A stretch of 64,000 nt of DNA from Clavulina sp. PMI_390 (lineage: Eukaryota > Basidiomycota > Agaricomycetes > Cantharellales > Hydnaceae): contig WIDE01000064.1 of NCBI GenBank assembly GCA_015039315.1, forward strand, positions 90,138 to 154,137, in the 5' to 3' direction. Positions 34,090 to 45,065 of this stretch are shown piece after piece. The notes beneath the pieces were generated by a model. It saw nothing but the letters and a program-made list of their open reading frames with translations. It did no database searches and was not told the origin of the DNA. How positions within the stretch are numbered: the stretch's first letter is position 1; each line of letters opens with the position of its first letter. Position numbers and translations under genes: made by a program.

Positions 34090-35109
34090 ATGTCTCTTCC
34101 CAAAGTCGTTCTCGTTACCGGGAGCTCGGCAGGTGGCATCGGAGGCGCTTTGTGCGAAGAATACGCGCGCGCTGGATGCATCGTCTACGCAAGTGCCCGA
34201 AAGCTAGAATCGCTCGAGGGCCTTGCACAGACCGGGGAAATCCGCAAAATTCAGCTTGACGTCAACGATGTCAAGAATGTGGAGGAGGTTGTCAAGACCA
34301 TTATTGATGCAGAGGGGAGGATCGACATCCTTGTGAATAACGCGTAAGACTCAAGTGTATCCGACTACATCATTCCGGTACTAAAAATGCGGTGTACAGA
34401 GGTGTTCTTGCCGTTGGTCCCGTCCTGGACGTTAGCATCGACGAGGTCAAGGCGGCGTTTGAGACCAACTTCTTCTCGCTTCTTCGCCTTACCCAGATCG
34501 TCGTTCCTCATATGGCCGCTTCCTCTGCTACTGATACTAAAGGCCTCGTTGTCAACATTGGCAGCATCACTGCTCTTGTTCCTATTCCATGGGGAGGTAT
34601 CTACGCTGCGACCAAAGCCGCCATCAAGAGTATCTCTGAAATCATGCACATGGAGTTTGGTCCGCTTGGTGTAAAGGTCCTCCTTGTGGAGCCAGGAGGA
34701 ATCAGGAGTAATGTGAGCCAAGATGCCCTATCTCTCTAACTATGACTAGACTCATTTCCCATTCTTGCTAAATCAGCTCTCAACGAACTACGCTCCCAAA
34801 TACAGTCTTCCGTCAACCTCGCTTTACAAGGACTATATCGACAGTATCATCGCCCGTATCCATGTCTCACAGCAGCCCGGGGCAATGGATACAAACGAGT
34901 TTGCTCGCACCGTGGTCAAAGCATCCGATATTCCTCCCATTCTATCTTCTTCATCAAAAGCCGTGGCGAAATACAAGTGGAACCCGAAGTGGTATCTCCT
35001 GGCAGGGAAGAACACGACCCTGTTCTGGCTCCTTACTTGGCTGCCGAGGACAATGGTGTTGCGATTGATGTGGCGACGTCAAGGCGGCGGGCAGCCCAAA
35101 AAGAAGTGA
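34090..35109 (+). CDS. Short-chain dehydrogenase, Ayr1-like (copy 1)
   Basis: Exons 34090-34343, 34400-34712 and 34777-35109 give 299 residues. Rossmann nucleotide-binding motif TGSSAGGIGGAL, then LDVND, ILVNNAG, NIGSI with the catalytic Ser region, and the active-site YAATK (Y-x3-K). The TGxSxGGIGxAL form and the hydrophobic C-terminal tail (FWLLTWLPRTMVLRLMW) fit the Ayr1 family of NADPH-dependent 1-acyl-dihydroxyacetone-phosphate reductases at lipid droplets or ER; the exact substrate is inferred. Start chosen by match to paralogues at 47405 and 48893, which share both intron positions (after NN and after the SN/TN codons). It ends in KKK. Confidence 0.85.
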
Positions 35110-35859
35110 AGTGGCAAGATTTTGACCTGCTCAGTACCGCCAGCTTGCAGGAATATGACCTCGTTGCCGGGGATTTGCCTGTATTTCTGAATAGCTTACT
35201 TGCCGCTCGTCTCAAAAACAGCCGACACTCATGTACATACAGCCATTGTAAGATGTGATCCGGATTAGAAGATAGTCATGCGCCGTCATTGCATTCGAGC
35301 AAGACTTGCAGGCGACTGATGGCCGACCATTCTGGGAACCTCAAAGTCATATGACATATGGACGTATGCGGAAATTGTCGACTAGACAAGGATCAGTCCA
35401 CCTTGTAATGCAAACTTCACAGAATGTTATTTTCGTGTCGAAAGTTACCTCGAGGATGTGGCACTGTATGCCCCCATGGCTATGACTGGAGAGGAATCAT
35501 GAGTAAAAGACATATCGGGTGTGGAGCTTGGGTTAGTCAAACAGGAAGAATAGATCAGGCTCCTACTACATGACTGATTATTGTTTCCATCTTGCGATGC
35601 AAGAAATTATTTGCTCAATAACGGAACATTAGGTCGATTATACAGGGGGATAGCTTAGAGCTGCCAAACAGCAAGACACGATCGGTGGAATGAAGAATGC
35701 GAGCCCTCGTGCTCATTGACAGCCTTAAGTCGTTCGCAAACGATGGTCAAGAAGTTCAAAAAAGTCTGCGTCTGCGTAGTACAGTCGCATCCACCATTTC
35801 TTATCATGATGAGAGCCCTCCTACACACAATAGCAAAATCGAGTGGACCAGTGTGAGTC
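35110..35859. other. Convergent intergenic region
   Basis: No gene between the reductase (+) and the four-module Myb-like gene (-). Only short frames without motifs. Confidence 0.4.
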
Positions 35860-38012
35860 TCATACTCGGGAGCAGATGATATGTAGAATGCTTGCCTCTG
35901 ATTCAGCGATTATTGAAAGCATATTAAGTACTTCCATAGGGTCATCTGGATCTGGCCGCTCGCGCATGACGTACTTTACCAGCAGCATATAGTCAGACGT
36001 AGAATACTCCATTTTCATTATGTGCTGGTCGAGCTTGCGGAATGCGAACTCTCGCCAATGGGCCAATTTGACTGTATTTGATGACTCACTGGTGACTGTC
36101 ACCTTAGAGAGCCGTGAGCGTTTACCTATTGGAGGGCTTGAAGGGGCCTGTGCGAGAGATGGGCTGCGAGTTCGTTTGAGAGTGGATTGATGGGAGATGG
36201 GAGAATGGGGATCAGGCGCAGGTTCGGAAAGAATATTGGTGTTCTTGACACCGTTCTCTGCATCAGGAGGGAGAAGGACTGATGGCTGTGCCATGGCAGC
36301 CGCCGAGGGCTCAGCAGGGAGTTCCGCAGGAAGTATTGAATTTGATACCTGTATCGAATCCTGAGGATGGGTTGGGGCAGTAACGGGGTAAGAGTTGTGA
36401 TAGAAGTTATAATAAGAGATTGCTGAGCACCCGGCTGGAAGGTCCTCTCGGTTCTGCCGCGAGAGGCTGGAGTAAGATTCATACACGTCGCTGGATTTAT
36501 TAGACACATACTGATTCGATAAACCTCTTCCAGGGCTCCAAACCGACCAGCTGTTCAACTCCTAAGCGCTCGCATTGCAAAGCAGCCCAGTTCCGAATAA
36601 ATTCCCCCTCTGCGCGACTAATGGGTGCTGACGGCGGGGTGGAAGCGACTGTCGGTGGTAATGCACCTTCGGCTGGAGTTTTGGGGACAATGGGTTTAAG
36701 CCCTCGCCGAGATATTTGCATGACCTTTTCTGATTCACGTCTGTAAAAAGCATAATAGGACATTGCCGAGCGAAATTGAGGTAGCTGCGATTTGTACTAT
36801 GAGATTACGCTCGTATGAAATCAATAGCCAGAAGTATATGTGAGTGGCAAAGCTCACTTTGTCGAAAAAACTTTCCCAAAATTTGGGGCCTCTCTTTTGA
36901 TCAATTTCTGAGCCCGTCCTCAAGGCTTCGCCACGAATCCAAGAAGCCATCAGGTCCACCTCCGGCTCTGAGAATGCTAATCCGCGACCTCGTATATGGC
37001 CTTCCCGTTGCTCCATATCTCCATTTCTTCCTGTCGAATCATCCTAACCGTAACGTCAAGGTTTCATGCTGGAATCGTCGATGTAAAAGGAAAAGCGGTA
37101 CCTCGTCGTCAGATACTCCGTCATTTATGCTTGCGTAGTCCATATCTTCATCATGAGAGATCGATGACCATGGTCCAGCGAGTTTTCGATAAAGCTGATA
37201 ATAAGCATAGGATTTGCGTCGGTACGGTAGCTCATTTTGTCGCTATTCAAAGGGATAGGTCATCGGCCACTCAGCAAACTAAGTATTTTTTGCTTACTTT
37301 TTCAACGAATTCTTCCCAAGTGGTTAAGCCTGGGAGGTAGTTGCTCTGAAGCTGCAATCGAAGGATCTCGTCCGAGGCCCATCGCAAGACAAGTTTCATC
37401 TCTAATTCGGAAAAGGGAATCTTCTTTGATCGAGAGCTTTGGGGGATATCCTTATCCTGTTCGTCTCCATTGTTCTGATTGTGCCCATGCTATAGAATGC
37501 TGATGAGGGGGCGTGATATTTGAAGGATTTAGTGACTTACCACTACCGATTCGATGGAGGTGCCGGAGGTGACGTGTCGACTGTTCCAAGAGATTTGCAC
37601 CGCAGGAGTTGTATTCGACGGAGGGTCAATTGATGAAGTGGCAAACAATCTGCGATACGTGCTGTAATAAGAACCGAGACTTCTGATGATTGGTAGACTG
37701 GTACGTTTCTGGTGGTAGCTTCAGTGGATTACATGGATGAGAGAGTTGAAAACTTCGTACAGCTTCGACAAATCGCTCCCAAGGCCCGAATCCCGCAAGT
37801 TCTCCGAGGCCTACACCGAGCTTCTCGCTCTCTGTTACTGCCCACTCTCGCATCAACCGCTCTTCGAGGTCTGTGTAAGCGAATCCACGCCCGAATTTGA
37901 CTAGCTGGGCGTCGACTGTGGGTGCTGGGTGTAGAAGTCCATTGGTGGTGGTCTCATTGTTGACGTTCGGGCCTGCCTGAACCCAAGCTGCATCAGGGTC
38001 GTTCAGCGGCAT
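35860..38012 (-). CDS. Protein of four tandem Myb-like modules, each split by an intron
   Basis: Exons 38012-37761, 37708-37541, 37489-37298, 37242-37102, 37043-36858, 36796-36512 and 36453-35860 give 605 residues, all joins phase 0. The protein is four copies of one module. Its first half ends at an intron: YTDLEERLMREWA...GPWERFVEA, FSELEMKLVLRWA...TTWEEFVEK, FSEPEVDLMASWI...KFWESFFDK, SRAEGEFIRNWA...EPWKRFIES. The second half opens the next exon: LPIIRSLGSYYSTYRR, LPYRRKSYAYYQLYRK, LPQFRSAMSYYAFYRR, LPAGCSAISYYNFYHN. The pattern of two helices followed by RSxxSYYxxYRR recalls Rap1-type Myb domains. A Ser/Pro-rich linker with KRTRS and KRSR follows, then a helical C-terminus. No family recognised; probably nuclear. 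The start is the first ATG in frame; an upstream exon is possible. Confidence 0.65.
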
Positions 38013-38779
38013 TATTACGGAAAGCGTTGGTTGTGATACCGTGGGGTTAGTTGAAGGAGTCTTTGATATCAAAGGGTCGATGAGAATGTTCACTGAATGC
38101 ACTTGTTCAATCGCCACAGCGTACGCACCATGTCACTGAATATTTCCTTCAGTTTGTTAGCTACAGATGACTATTCTTCTTTCAGCCCCGCTTCGGATCC
38201 GCCCGTATCTCAGTATGCCCCACGGCCAAGAAAGGTATGTTAATCGTTCAGGCCAGGGTTTAGAGCGGTTCAGGGCGGAAGCTGGAATTCAAGTTGAGGC
38301 GCCTAGCGTGGGAACCAATGGAGGTCACATCAGCCACAACAAAGGAAGAGCGCTACTTATATGGGTTTGGAGCATACCATTTCACTCTAGGCTATCTTTT
38401 AACCGGGATTTATGAGGCAGAATGAAAACCCAAAGGGCGAAGCAGGAAAATGGCAAATCCCGTTATCCCACACATATGCATTGAATTCCCAACAGTGGAC
38501 AAAATCTAGCTGCCTACACATGCGAGTCCGCTTGCAGTTGCGGGATCTGCCTGGTATACCATAATAACTTGGATATGAGCGCCCAACAGCAGGTTTCTTA
38601 ACAGAGTTGCAAGCTGCTGATGGAGGGTGCAATCGATCGCGCCCGTCTCTCACGAGCCGAAAAAGGCACCAAAGCGTGTTTACACAACAGGATTGAATCC
38701 ATGGTCTTTAATTGTGAATCGAGCAGCACTGCAAATATTATGAGGGACGATGTGGTGCGACCCATGATGAGACTAACAC
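38013..38779. other. Intergenic region upstream of the four-module gene
   Basis: No gene. It probably holds the promoter of the Myb-like gene (minus) and the 3' end of CTU2 (minus). Confidence 0.4.
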
Positions 38780-40316
38780 TCAATCATCGAGGAAGAATTC
38801 TGCTATCCCTCTCTCCGCTGCCCACGTAGGTGCCAGGATTTTGTCCGAAGTCTTCTCTGATGACCTGGTCCCTCGGCTTGACAACGCTGTACGGCACGCA
38901 TAGCATAGTGTCTGCGTTGACCGAGTAGCTTTTGTTGCAGATGACATTGCCTTCCATGAGTTTGCTTCGGATGGAGTAGGCCTAGATATGTTTTGTCAGT
39001 TAACGTTGGCTTGAACAAGGGAAATGCTGGACCGCACCGTTCACAGAGCTGACATAGTCCTTCCGCCTCTTGTTTTGGTGTGACCTTGGCACATGTCCTA
39101 GCTATCGCGTTGACGGTCGATGGGAAATCTCGATCAAGCCCTACGATAAAATCTAGCAGCGGCGAATCGTTAATCAGGGCGTTTGGGAATCTGTAAGTAT
39201 ATAAGACACACCTTTCGTCACTTTGGCAATGCCAGACTCGGCCCGGGGCATCTCTGGAGGGCATAGTGATCGCAAACCGTTCCAGTAGTAGTACGCAGCG
39301 CATTCTTTCGCCATCAAATCTCGTAGCGGCCGAATTATCCGAACCGAGCCCCATTGCTCCTCTCGGTCACTTGCAATGTGGAACCCATCTCCAGATGCAA
39401 TGCTCGTGATAAGCGAGACTGACAAAGACGTCATTGTGTCTCCAAAGAGGATATGAGAGCAGTCCAGCCTCTTTGCTGTGTAGAGAAGAAGCACCCTCGA
39501 AAGCTGGGATATCACGTATGCTACGCCAGATGGTGTTGGTAGTGATTGGATGAACTGTCGCAATCGTGTGACGGGAGCTTCAGTTGTATCTCGCCATGGG
39601 AAAGCTCCGTCTAATTTGAAGAGCTCGTCTGGAATTTGGCCATGTACTGCGTCCCACCATTTTGGGTCGAAAGCATCCTCGAGACGAAGGAGAATGACGT
39701 TAGACGAGATGGCCGTGAGCCTCGTCTTCACTTCCTCGGACCGATCTTTTCTCTTGGAACATAGTCAATTCAAGAGCTCGAGCGATGGGAGAAGTTAGGC
39801 TCACAGTTCCGTCAATGGCAGCAAGTTCGATATATGCGAGATAGTAGCCCACCCAAATCTGCTGCCTCTTACTCAGCGGTTTATGCGGAGATGTCGGCCT
39901 CGAGAAGCAATCTGCTTCCAACATATTAAATAGAACGGGTGATTCAATACCAGCTGTTATAGGGATGAGGGCGGATCGAGTAGGTTTGGGTTGATCGTAT
40001 TGGGATACAGAGGCAAGACCCAGGCTGGCGTCAAGTGCACGGCGGAATTTGGTGAGAGTCTGGTGTTGAAGGCATGCCCTAGTCAGTTGAATGAGGGCTT
40101 CGAACAGCAGGACTATTGGTAGGATATATGCGTACGAGCAGTAAACGGAGTGTTGAGCTACAATCTGACCTGGGCTACTTTTGCAGCGGATACAAGTCTT
40201 GGAGCGATCAAACCGTCGACGCTCTAGAAGACTTGGTGTTAATAGATGATCTTGCCGCTGCCCTGAGAGTGCATACTTGGCATGACATCTTGTTCAGGGT
40301 TGGGGGCGTCACACAT
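38780..40316 (-). CDS. CTU2: Cytoplasmic tRNA 2-thiolation protein 2 (Ctu2/Ncs2)
   Basis: Partner of Ctu1/Ncs6 in the 2-thiolation of wobble uridine (s2U34) in tRNA Lys, Glu and Gln, using sulfur passed from Urm1. Starts MCDAPNPEQ at 40316; the first intron joins to KRRRFDRSKTCIRCKSSPG, an N-terminal CxxC with later HSVYC. The PP-loop place reads IPITAGIESPVL, so the ATP-binding SGG motif is degenerate, as usual for Ctu2. Core motifs are CSHILFGDTMTSLSVSLI and RPLRDLMAKECAAYY. The C-terminus has DFPSTVNAIARTCAKV, LCQLCER and, after a last intron, LCYACRTAL, giving the second zinc-type cysteine set. It ends ...AEFFLDD at TGA 38782-38780. Confidence 0.88.
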
Positions 40317-40400
40317 TTTAGGTGTGGAGGGAGTCAATCGAGTAAGGAGCGATCGTGTGACCGAGGGAGTAAAACGTGACTCTGTGACAAGCAGCAAAAC
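40317..40400. promoter_or_regulatory. Short bidirectional promoter, CTU2 and MED19
   Basis: 84 bases between the two divergent start codons. No recognised motif. Confidence 0.4.
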
Positions 40401-41067
40401 ATGTCCAAACTCAGCGACAGCGCCGACGTCTTTCGACCTCCAAATGGTGTGATGGAGCATGATTTGTCTGTCTATGAACTTCAATTGAATGCTCACTTGT
40501 GTGCGCTAAATAGTCAATAAACCACCTCAGCTTCCTCCTCGACATCTTGACAGCTCGCAGGATCTCTTAAGAAGACTTCAGCTCCAACCTGCCTATGATC
40601 AATATGTCCGCCCCTTCGTGAGACCTCATGGAGATAAGGGTAAAGGCAAAGAGACGGAGCCAGGGGAACAGCCTGACCCGGGCAACAACCGTATCCCACA
40701 CGGACTCAAGTCGTTCATGGTCGACTTACCTGGTGAGTCTCACTCGCACTAAGTTTATCCTATTCTTAGCATTCCATTCTTAACCCTTGGCGAGCTAGGC
40801 AAGACTAGTGTGAAGCGAAGTGAACCGCTCGTGGACCTCGTACTGGCGCCTCCTAAGCAGCGCATCGAAGTCGCCACATTTGATGCCCGAACGCTGGAGA
40901 ACTTTCGTTTGGGAGTAGGGCGAGAAGATGATGATCCGAGGAAGAAAAAGAAGGTGCGCATGTCTCACTACACCACTCATGAACCACCCTGCACGAGTTC
41001 ATCCACACCGTTCTTTCTCGCCAGCCCCACCCACCTCAACAGCGTCCAGACGGTCCGCCAGCGATGA
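40401..41067 (+). CDS. MED19: Mediator complex subunit 19 (Rox3-like)
   Basis: Exons 40401-40498, 40554-40732 and 40799-41067 give 181 residues. Diagnostic parts are LLRRLQLQPAYDQYVRPF, then HGLKSFMVDLPGKTSVKR, LVLAPPKQRIEV and FDARTLENF, the order seen in basidiomycete Med19 (Mediator head module, bridging activators and RNA polymerase II). A basic tail with RKKKKVR follows. The intron before the first match was set at TT|GTGTGC...CAG|C because only this joins in frame. The last 28 codons may hide an intron (AAG|GTGCGC). Divergent from CTU2 with only about 85 bases between starts, so they share a promoter region. Confidence 0.72.
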
Positions 41068-41225
41068 ATTAATGCCCTGAACTAAGAGTCCTATGTACAT
41101 TGCGAGTCCTACACATCATGAATGGTCATTAAGTCGTAATCAAGTCATCTGTCATAATATCAAGCACCAAGCAAAATAAATCTCGTTCCTCTATCACATC
41201 ACCCCATCACGAACAGAACAGGGGG

Positions 41226-42886
41226 TCACCGGTTCCCGGTGCCCCCAAAGCTGGGTAGACTCAATCTGCGCAGACCGCGCCCAATTTTTGACTGGCTTTG
41301 GTTCTTGGTGTAGGCGAGAGTCGGCGTTGGGGGTCGAAGTCTCGAGCTCCCTGCATAATCATAGGACGGCATGGGGAGAGGCTGAGGTGATACGGAGGAG
41401 AAGTAGTCTGGCATGCCGTTCGGTGTTACAGGGAGCCGCCGACGCGGAGTTGATGGAGACGGTGTCTGGCTGTTGTAGCGTTGGGGTGCAGGGTAAGGCA
41501 TCGGAGATGGAGACGGTTTCCGATGCATAGGGGAGAGTGGGCGAGCAGTGGCGTTGGATTCCAGTGTATCTGCTCTGAAGGATCGTGGAGAGGACGAGAG
41601 ACGTCTGCGGTCAGAATCCGACATCTCAGATGCCTCGAAGACTTCCACAGGAGCTTCCGGGATGTCTGTGGATGTTTGCTCAACGCTGGCGACTGATGGC
41701 TCTGACGCTCCAGACGAACCCGCATCCATGGATAGACCTGGCTGAAGGTGATCACGGTCTTCTTGAGCATGATCAGGGGCGTCAGAACTAGGCATGGAAG
41801 CTCGGTTCTTATAGTCCATCGGAGTTGTAGGGGACGATGGGGCGGCGGAGTTCGACCGATAGGAGGGCGGTCGGAAGGCAGGGTCTCCAGGTACAGGGTA
41901 TGCTTCGCCCTCAGTCGGGAGCGATGCGTATGAATCCAGCCCCCCTTCACACCAGGCTCTAGCGGTACCCACGTTGCCAACACCAGGAGCCGCTCGTCGT
42001 AGTGAATCACAACTTCGGGTCCATGCAGCATCGGCAAGGCGTGCTATGCAGGCACCGGATGAGACCATTGCACCCTTTTGCCGGGCATTCGTCTCGTTTT
42101 GGTGTTGACTGCGGAAAGTAATACGGCTCAGCTGACCATTGGCGGAGAGTGACCATAGACCGAGTGCTCACCTTTGCGCAACAGAGATTTCTGAGCCGAG
42201 AGTATTCTGTGTAAATGATATCGGTCATGACATTATTTTGTAGAAAGGAAAGTGAGAGTAGAGCATACGAGTATATCGATGTATCGCGCGTATTCCTCTG
42301 CAATGTCCCTTTTGAGGGCACGTCGCTCATACGCCTCCCCTTTTTCGCATCAAGATTCAGTTAGCCAGATATCCAGGAGTGTGCTGCGGAGTTGGGCTCA
42401 CCAGCTTGCCTAATTTTAGACTCGCGAATAGCGACAAAGTCATCATGGTTCCGCTCGTCTTTCTATGTCGAGGAAGGCGTTGACCAGTTAGGATGTAGAG
42501 GGAGAGTAGTTTGAGCACGGGAAATACCAACTCCTAGCTGCTTGAACCATCGTCGAAGTATTGTAGATAGAGACTCGTATTCTCGTTCCACCGTGCGAGC
42601 GTAGGTGGCGTCGGACTCGAGGACCGCATCGAGCAGCCAAGCACTAGCAGTCAACGCGTTTTCTATAGGAGTTCTTAAAGATTTGGTGACAGAATGGAGA
42701 GAATTATGAATACGCACTGGCTACGTCGGGGCAACCTTTTGTGGACGCACTCTCCTTAAGTGCTTTGGAGAGTTTCTTCTGGGCAGTGACCACTGCATCG
42801 GAAGCACTGGCGAGTTCATGGAAGCATGCTGCGATTTGCTCGAGCCCAACCGCGCTTTTGTGTATCTCTGCACGGGAGAGGGACAT
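41226..42886 (-). CDS. I-BAR/IMD-like coiled-coil protein with Pro/Ser-rich tail
   Basis: ATG at 42886 (MSLSRAEIHKSAVG), end at 41226 after SFGGTGNR; at least five exons. The N-terminal 250 or so residues are helical: LEQIAACFHELASASDAV, QKKLSKALKESASTKGCPD, an intron, NALTASAWLLDAVLESDATY, EREYESLSTILRRWFKQLG, then a basic stretch (AIRESKIRQAG, ALKRDIAEEYARYIDIL). This order resembles fungal I-BAR/IMD-type membrane-bending proteins such as Ivy1, but I cannot exclude another BAR subfamily. The C-terminal 280 residues are Pro/Ser-rich and look disordered (repeated SP and PxxP), suitable for phosphorylation and SH3 binding. Possible role: membrane curvature at endosome or vacuole. Confidence 0.5.
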
Positions 42887-43092
42887 TCCGTTAGTCGTGG
42901 GCTAAGCACGAGCGTGTTCGCGCGGAAAAGGGGTGAACTACTTGTCAGTCCAATTCAGTTTAGGCGTGCCGATTTTTGTGACGTCAGTGACAGCGTGACA
43001 TTAATTGCATCACGCCTCCGACGGAGCCCCCTTCCTCGTCGCCCGCGCGTTTCCTCTCTCCTCCTCCTTTGTTCATCCCCCTCGTCGAAGCG

Positions 43093-44215
43093 ATGGCCAT
43101 GAACGGGACAGGCTACGCCCACACTAATGGGTCGTCTCATACGAACGGCTCTGCCCTCAAGAACCGTCGCCCGCTCCAACCAGTTGCACCCTCGGCCGCC
43201 GAGCCGTCGAGCAAATCTGCCCTCCGTCCACCGGCAGGCTTCTGGGAATGGTGTCTTCGCTGGGAGATACCTCGAAAGGTCTTGCATAGCTCAATTGGTA
43301 AGCCTGTGGCCCTCTATATCCTGATTGCTCCCTCTGACGCGTTTTGCTGCAGGATTTGTGACGTTGGTCCTATATTTCCTCAGACCACCTCACATGAGCC
43401 CTATCATCGCTCCCCTCTGTGTCGCGCTCTCCATTATCGTGTCGGCAGATGCTATCAGGTTCAGGAGCTCTGCGTTCGAACGCGCGTATGAACGTCTGCT
43501 TGGTTTTCTGATGCGAGATGCCGAAAAGGTCGGTGGCCTTTACCCCTTCTCCTCAATGACTCACTGTTCTCACTATTTGTCGTGGATTAACTAGACCTCC
43601 ATCAACGGCGTTGTCTGGTACCTTATCGGTGTTGTTTTTGTGCTGGCAGTCTACCCAAGGGATGTTGCAGTGGAAGCTATCCTTCTGTAAGCATACACCA
43701 AACGCGCTTGATTTCTTGCTCCGATCCTCAATTTCATTACCTCTCCTTAGACTAAGCTGGGCTGATACGGCAGCATCCACATTCGGTCGCCTGTACGGAC
43801 ATCGCACCCCTCGTCTTCCCAATCGCATTCTCGGCCTCCCGGTCGCCGCCCGTAAATCCCTCGCAGGTGTCTTCGGGTCGTTCACCATTGCGATGCTCAC
43901 CACCTTGGCGTTCTGGGGCTTTTGCACGAGCGGAATGGGAAAGGGGCTACCAGAAGCTTCATGGCAGTGGACGCAGCCGGGTACCGGTGGCTGGGCAGGT
44001 CTTCTTTTGTTGAGCGCATCAGCAGGGGTCGTCACGAGCATTGTCGAAGTTCTTGGTGAGCCAATCACTGATCGACCTGTCATGGGAGGTTCCTCTGACG
44101 CGTGTTTTGTATATCAGATTTTGGTGATGTAGATGATAATCTGACGCTGCCAGTGCTCGCTGGCGCGCTGGTTTGGGGCATCACCGTCGTGCTTCGGACG
44201 CTTTCAGACCTTTAA
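43093..44215 (+). CDS. DGK1: CTP-dependent diacylglycerol kinase Dgk1
   Basis: Exons 43093-43297, 43353-43528, 43595-43686, 43751-44055 and 44118-44215 give 291 residues in frame. The fungal ER/nuclear-envelope enzyme uses CTP to phosphorylate diacylglycerol to phosphatidate, opposing the Pah1 phosphatase. Seen: cytosolic Ser/Asn-rich N-terminus, WEIPRKVLHSSIGFVTLVLY, several hydrophobic helices (APLCVALSIIVSADAIRF; VVWYLIGVVFVLAVYP), the signature SWADTAASTFGRLYGHRTP, ARKSLAGVFGSF and a last helix LAGALVWGITVVLRTL. The start MAMNGTG is the ATG after which the frame has no alternative near; the reading frame upstream is short. Confidence 0.88.
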
Positions 44216-45065
44216 ACTATTCTCGGAGCTAATATACCAATAGAGCTTAGTGTTCGACCTAATGGACAAGTTTGAGATTGGAAAGCACTTGATTCTCGTG
44301 GTTGTTGGCTCTTGAAATCTCTCAGTACAAAAAAGGTGCCGCGATCGAAGGGATTTTTCATCCACGCCGCCAGAGGTCCTCGTAGGTTAATCCTCTCGGC
44401 AGCGCCAGCGTGAGACCGAGGGGGAAAGAACCAGCAAGCTGTCCTGGCGGGCGCGCGCCTTCGGCTCAAAGGACGGCGCCGACAAGGAAGGCCCGCGCGC
44501 CGCTGACATGTGCGAAATAGTGAATCACATCATTATCATTCCAGTTAAGAAGTACCAACGCATTAGGGCACTCAGTGGTGTCAATGAGCAGTGCGTGCTA
44601 TTTAGGGGCTGCCATGGGCTATTCATTTGGAATCAGGCATAGTTGTCAGTCCCGCTCAATGTAGCTACGAGTCTATGGGCAGAGTTTTCCACTCGCCCTG
44701 CCAACAATTAATCTCTCATCTGCCAATCCAGCTCGTTTTTACTCTCTATAAGCATTGTTGATTGCACAGATGTTATAGAAGCGACGCCGGTACCACATAT
44801 TGCCGGTAATCCTGCTCTTGTCTCCTTTCGTGTTAATGCTGTGCGTCATGCCATCATTTTGAGCTTTGATTAGCACGAGTTACCCTCCAATGCACATCTC
44901 GCATCTTTTATCTGCGCGAGGTCTTCAATCCTTTCTTGCTCCTATTCCACATCTCTCTGTACCGCCAAGCTTAATCTACGTGCTCTATGCGCGGGCGGAA
45001 AGCGACACCCACACTTAACAGCATACCAGACACCTGATTCCTAATCCTCAATTTTTGAGCTCACA
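44216..45065. other. Intergenic region upstream of X1
   Basis: No gene. The last 200 bases match the upstream region of X2 (50400-50670), for example gcacgagttaccc and ttaacagcatac, so the promoter was duplicated with the gene. Confidence 0.5.

Noticed and set aside
38013..38117. Start of the four-module Myb-like gene at 38117
   Set aside because: The codon at 38117 is GTG; the first in-frame ATG before the conserved module is 38012.
41426..42037. 203-codon minus-strand frame
   Set aside because: Shifted-frame shadow of the Pro/Ser-rich tail of the I-BAR-like gene.
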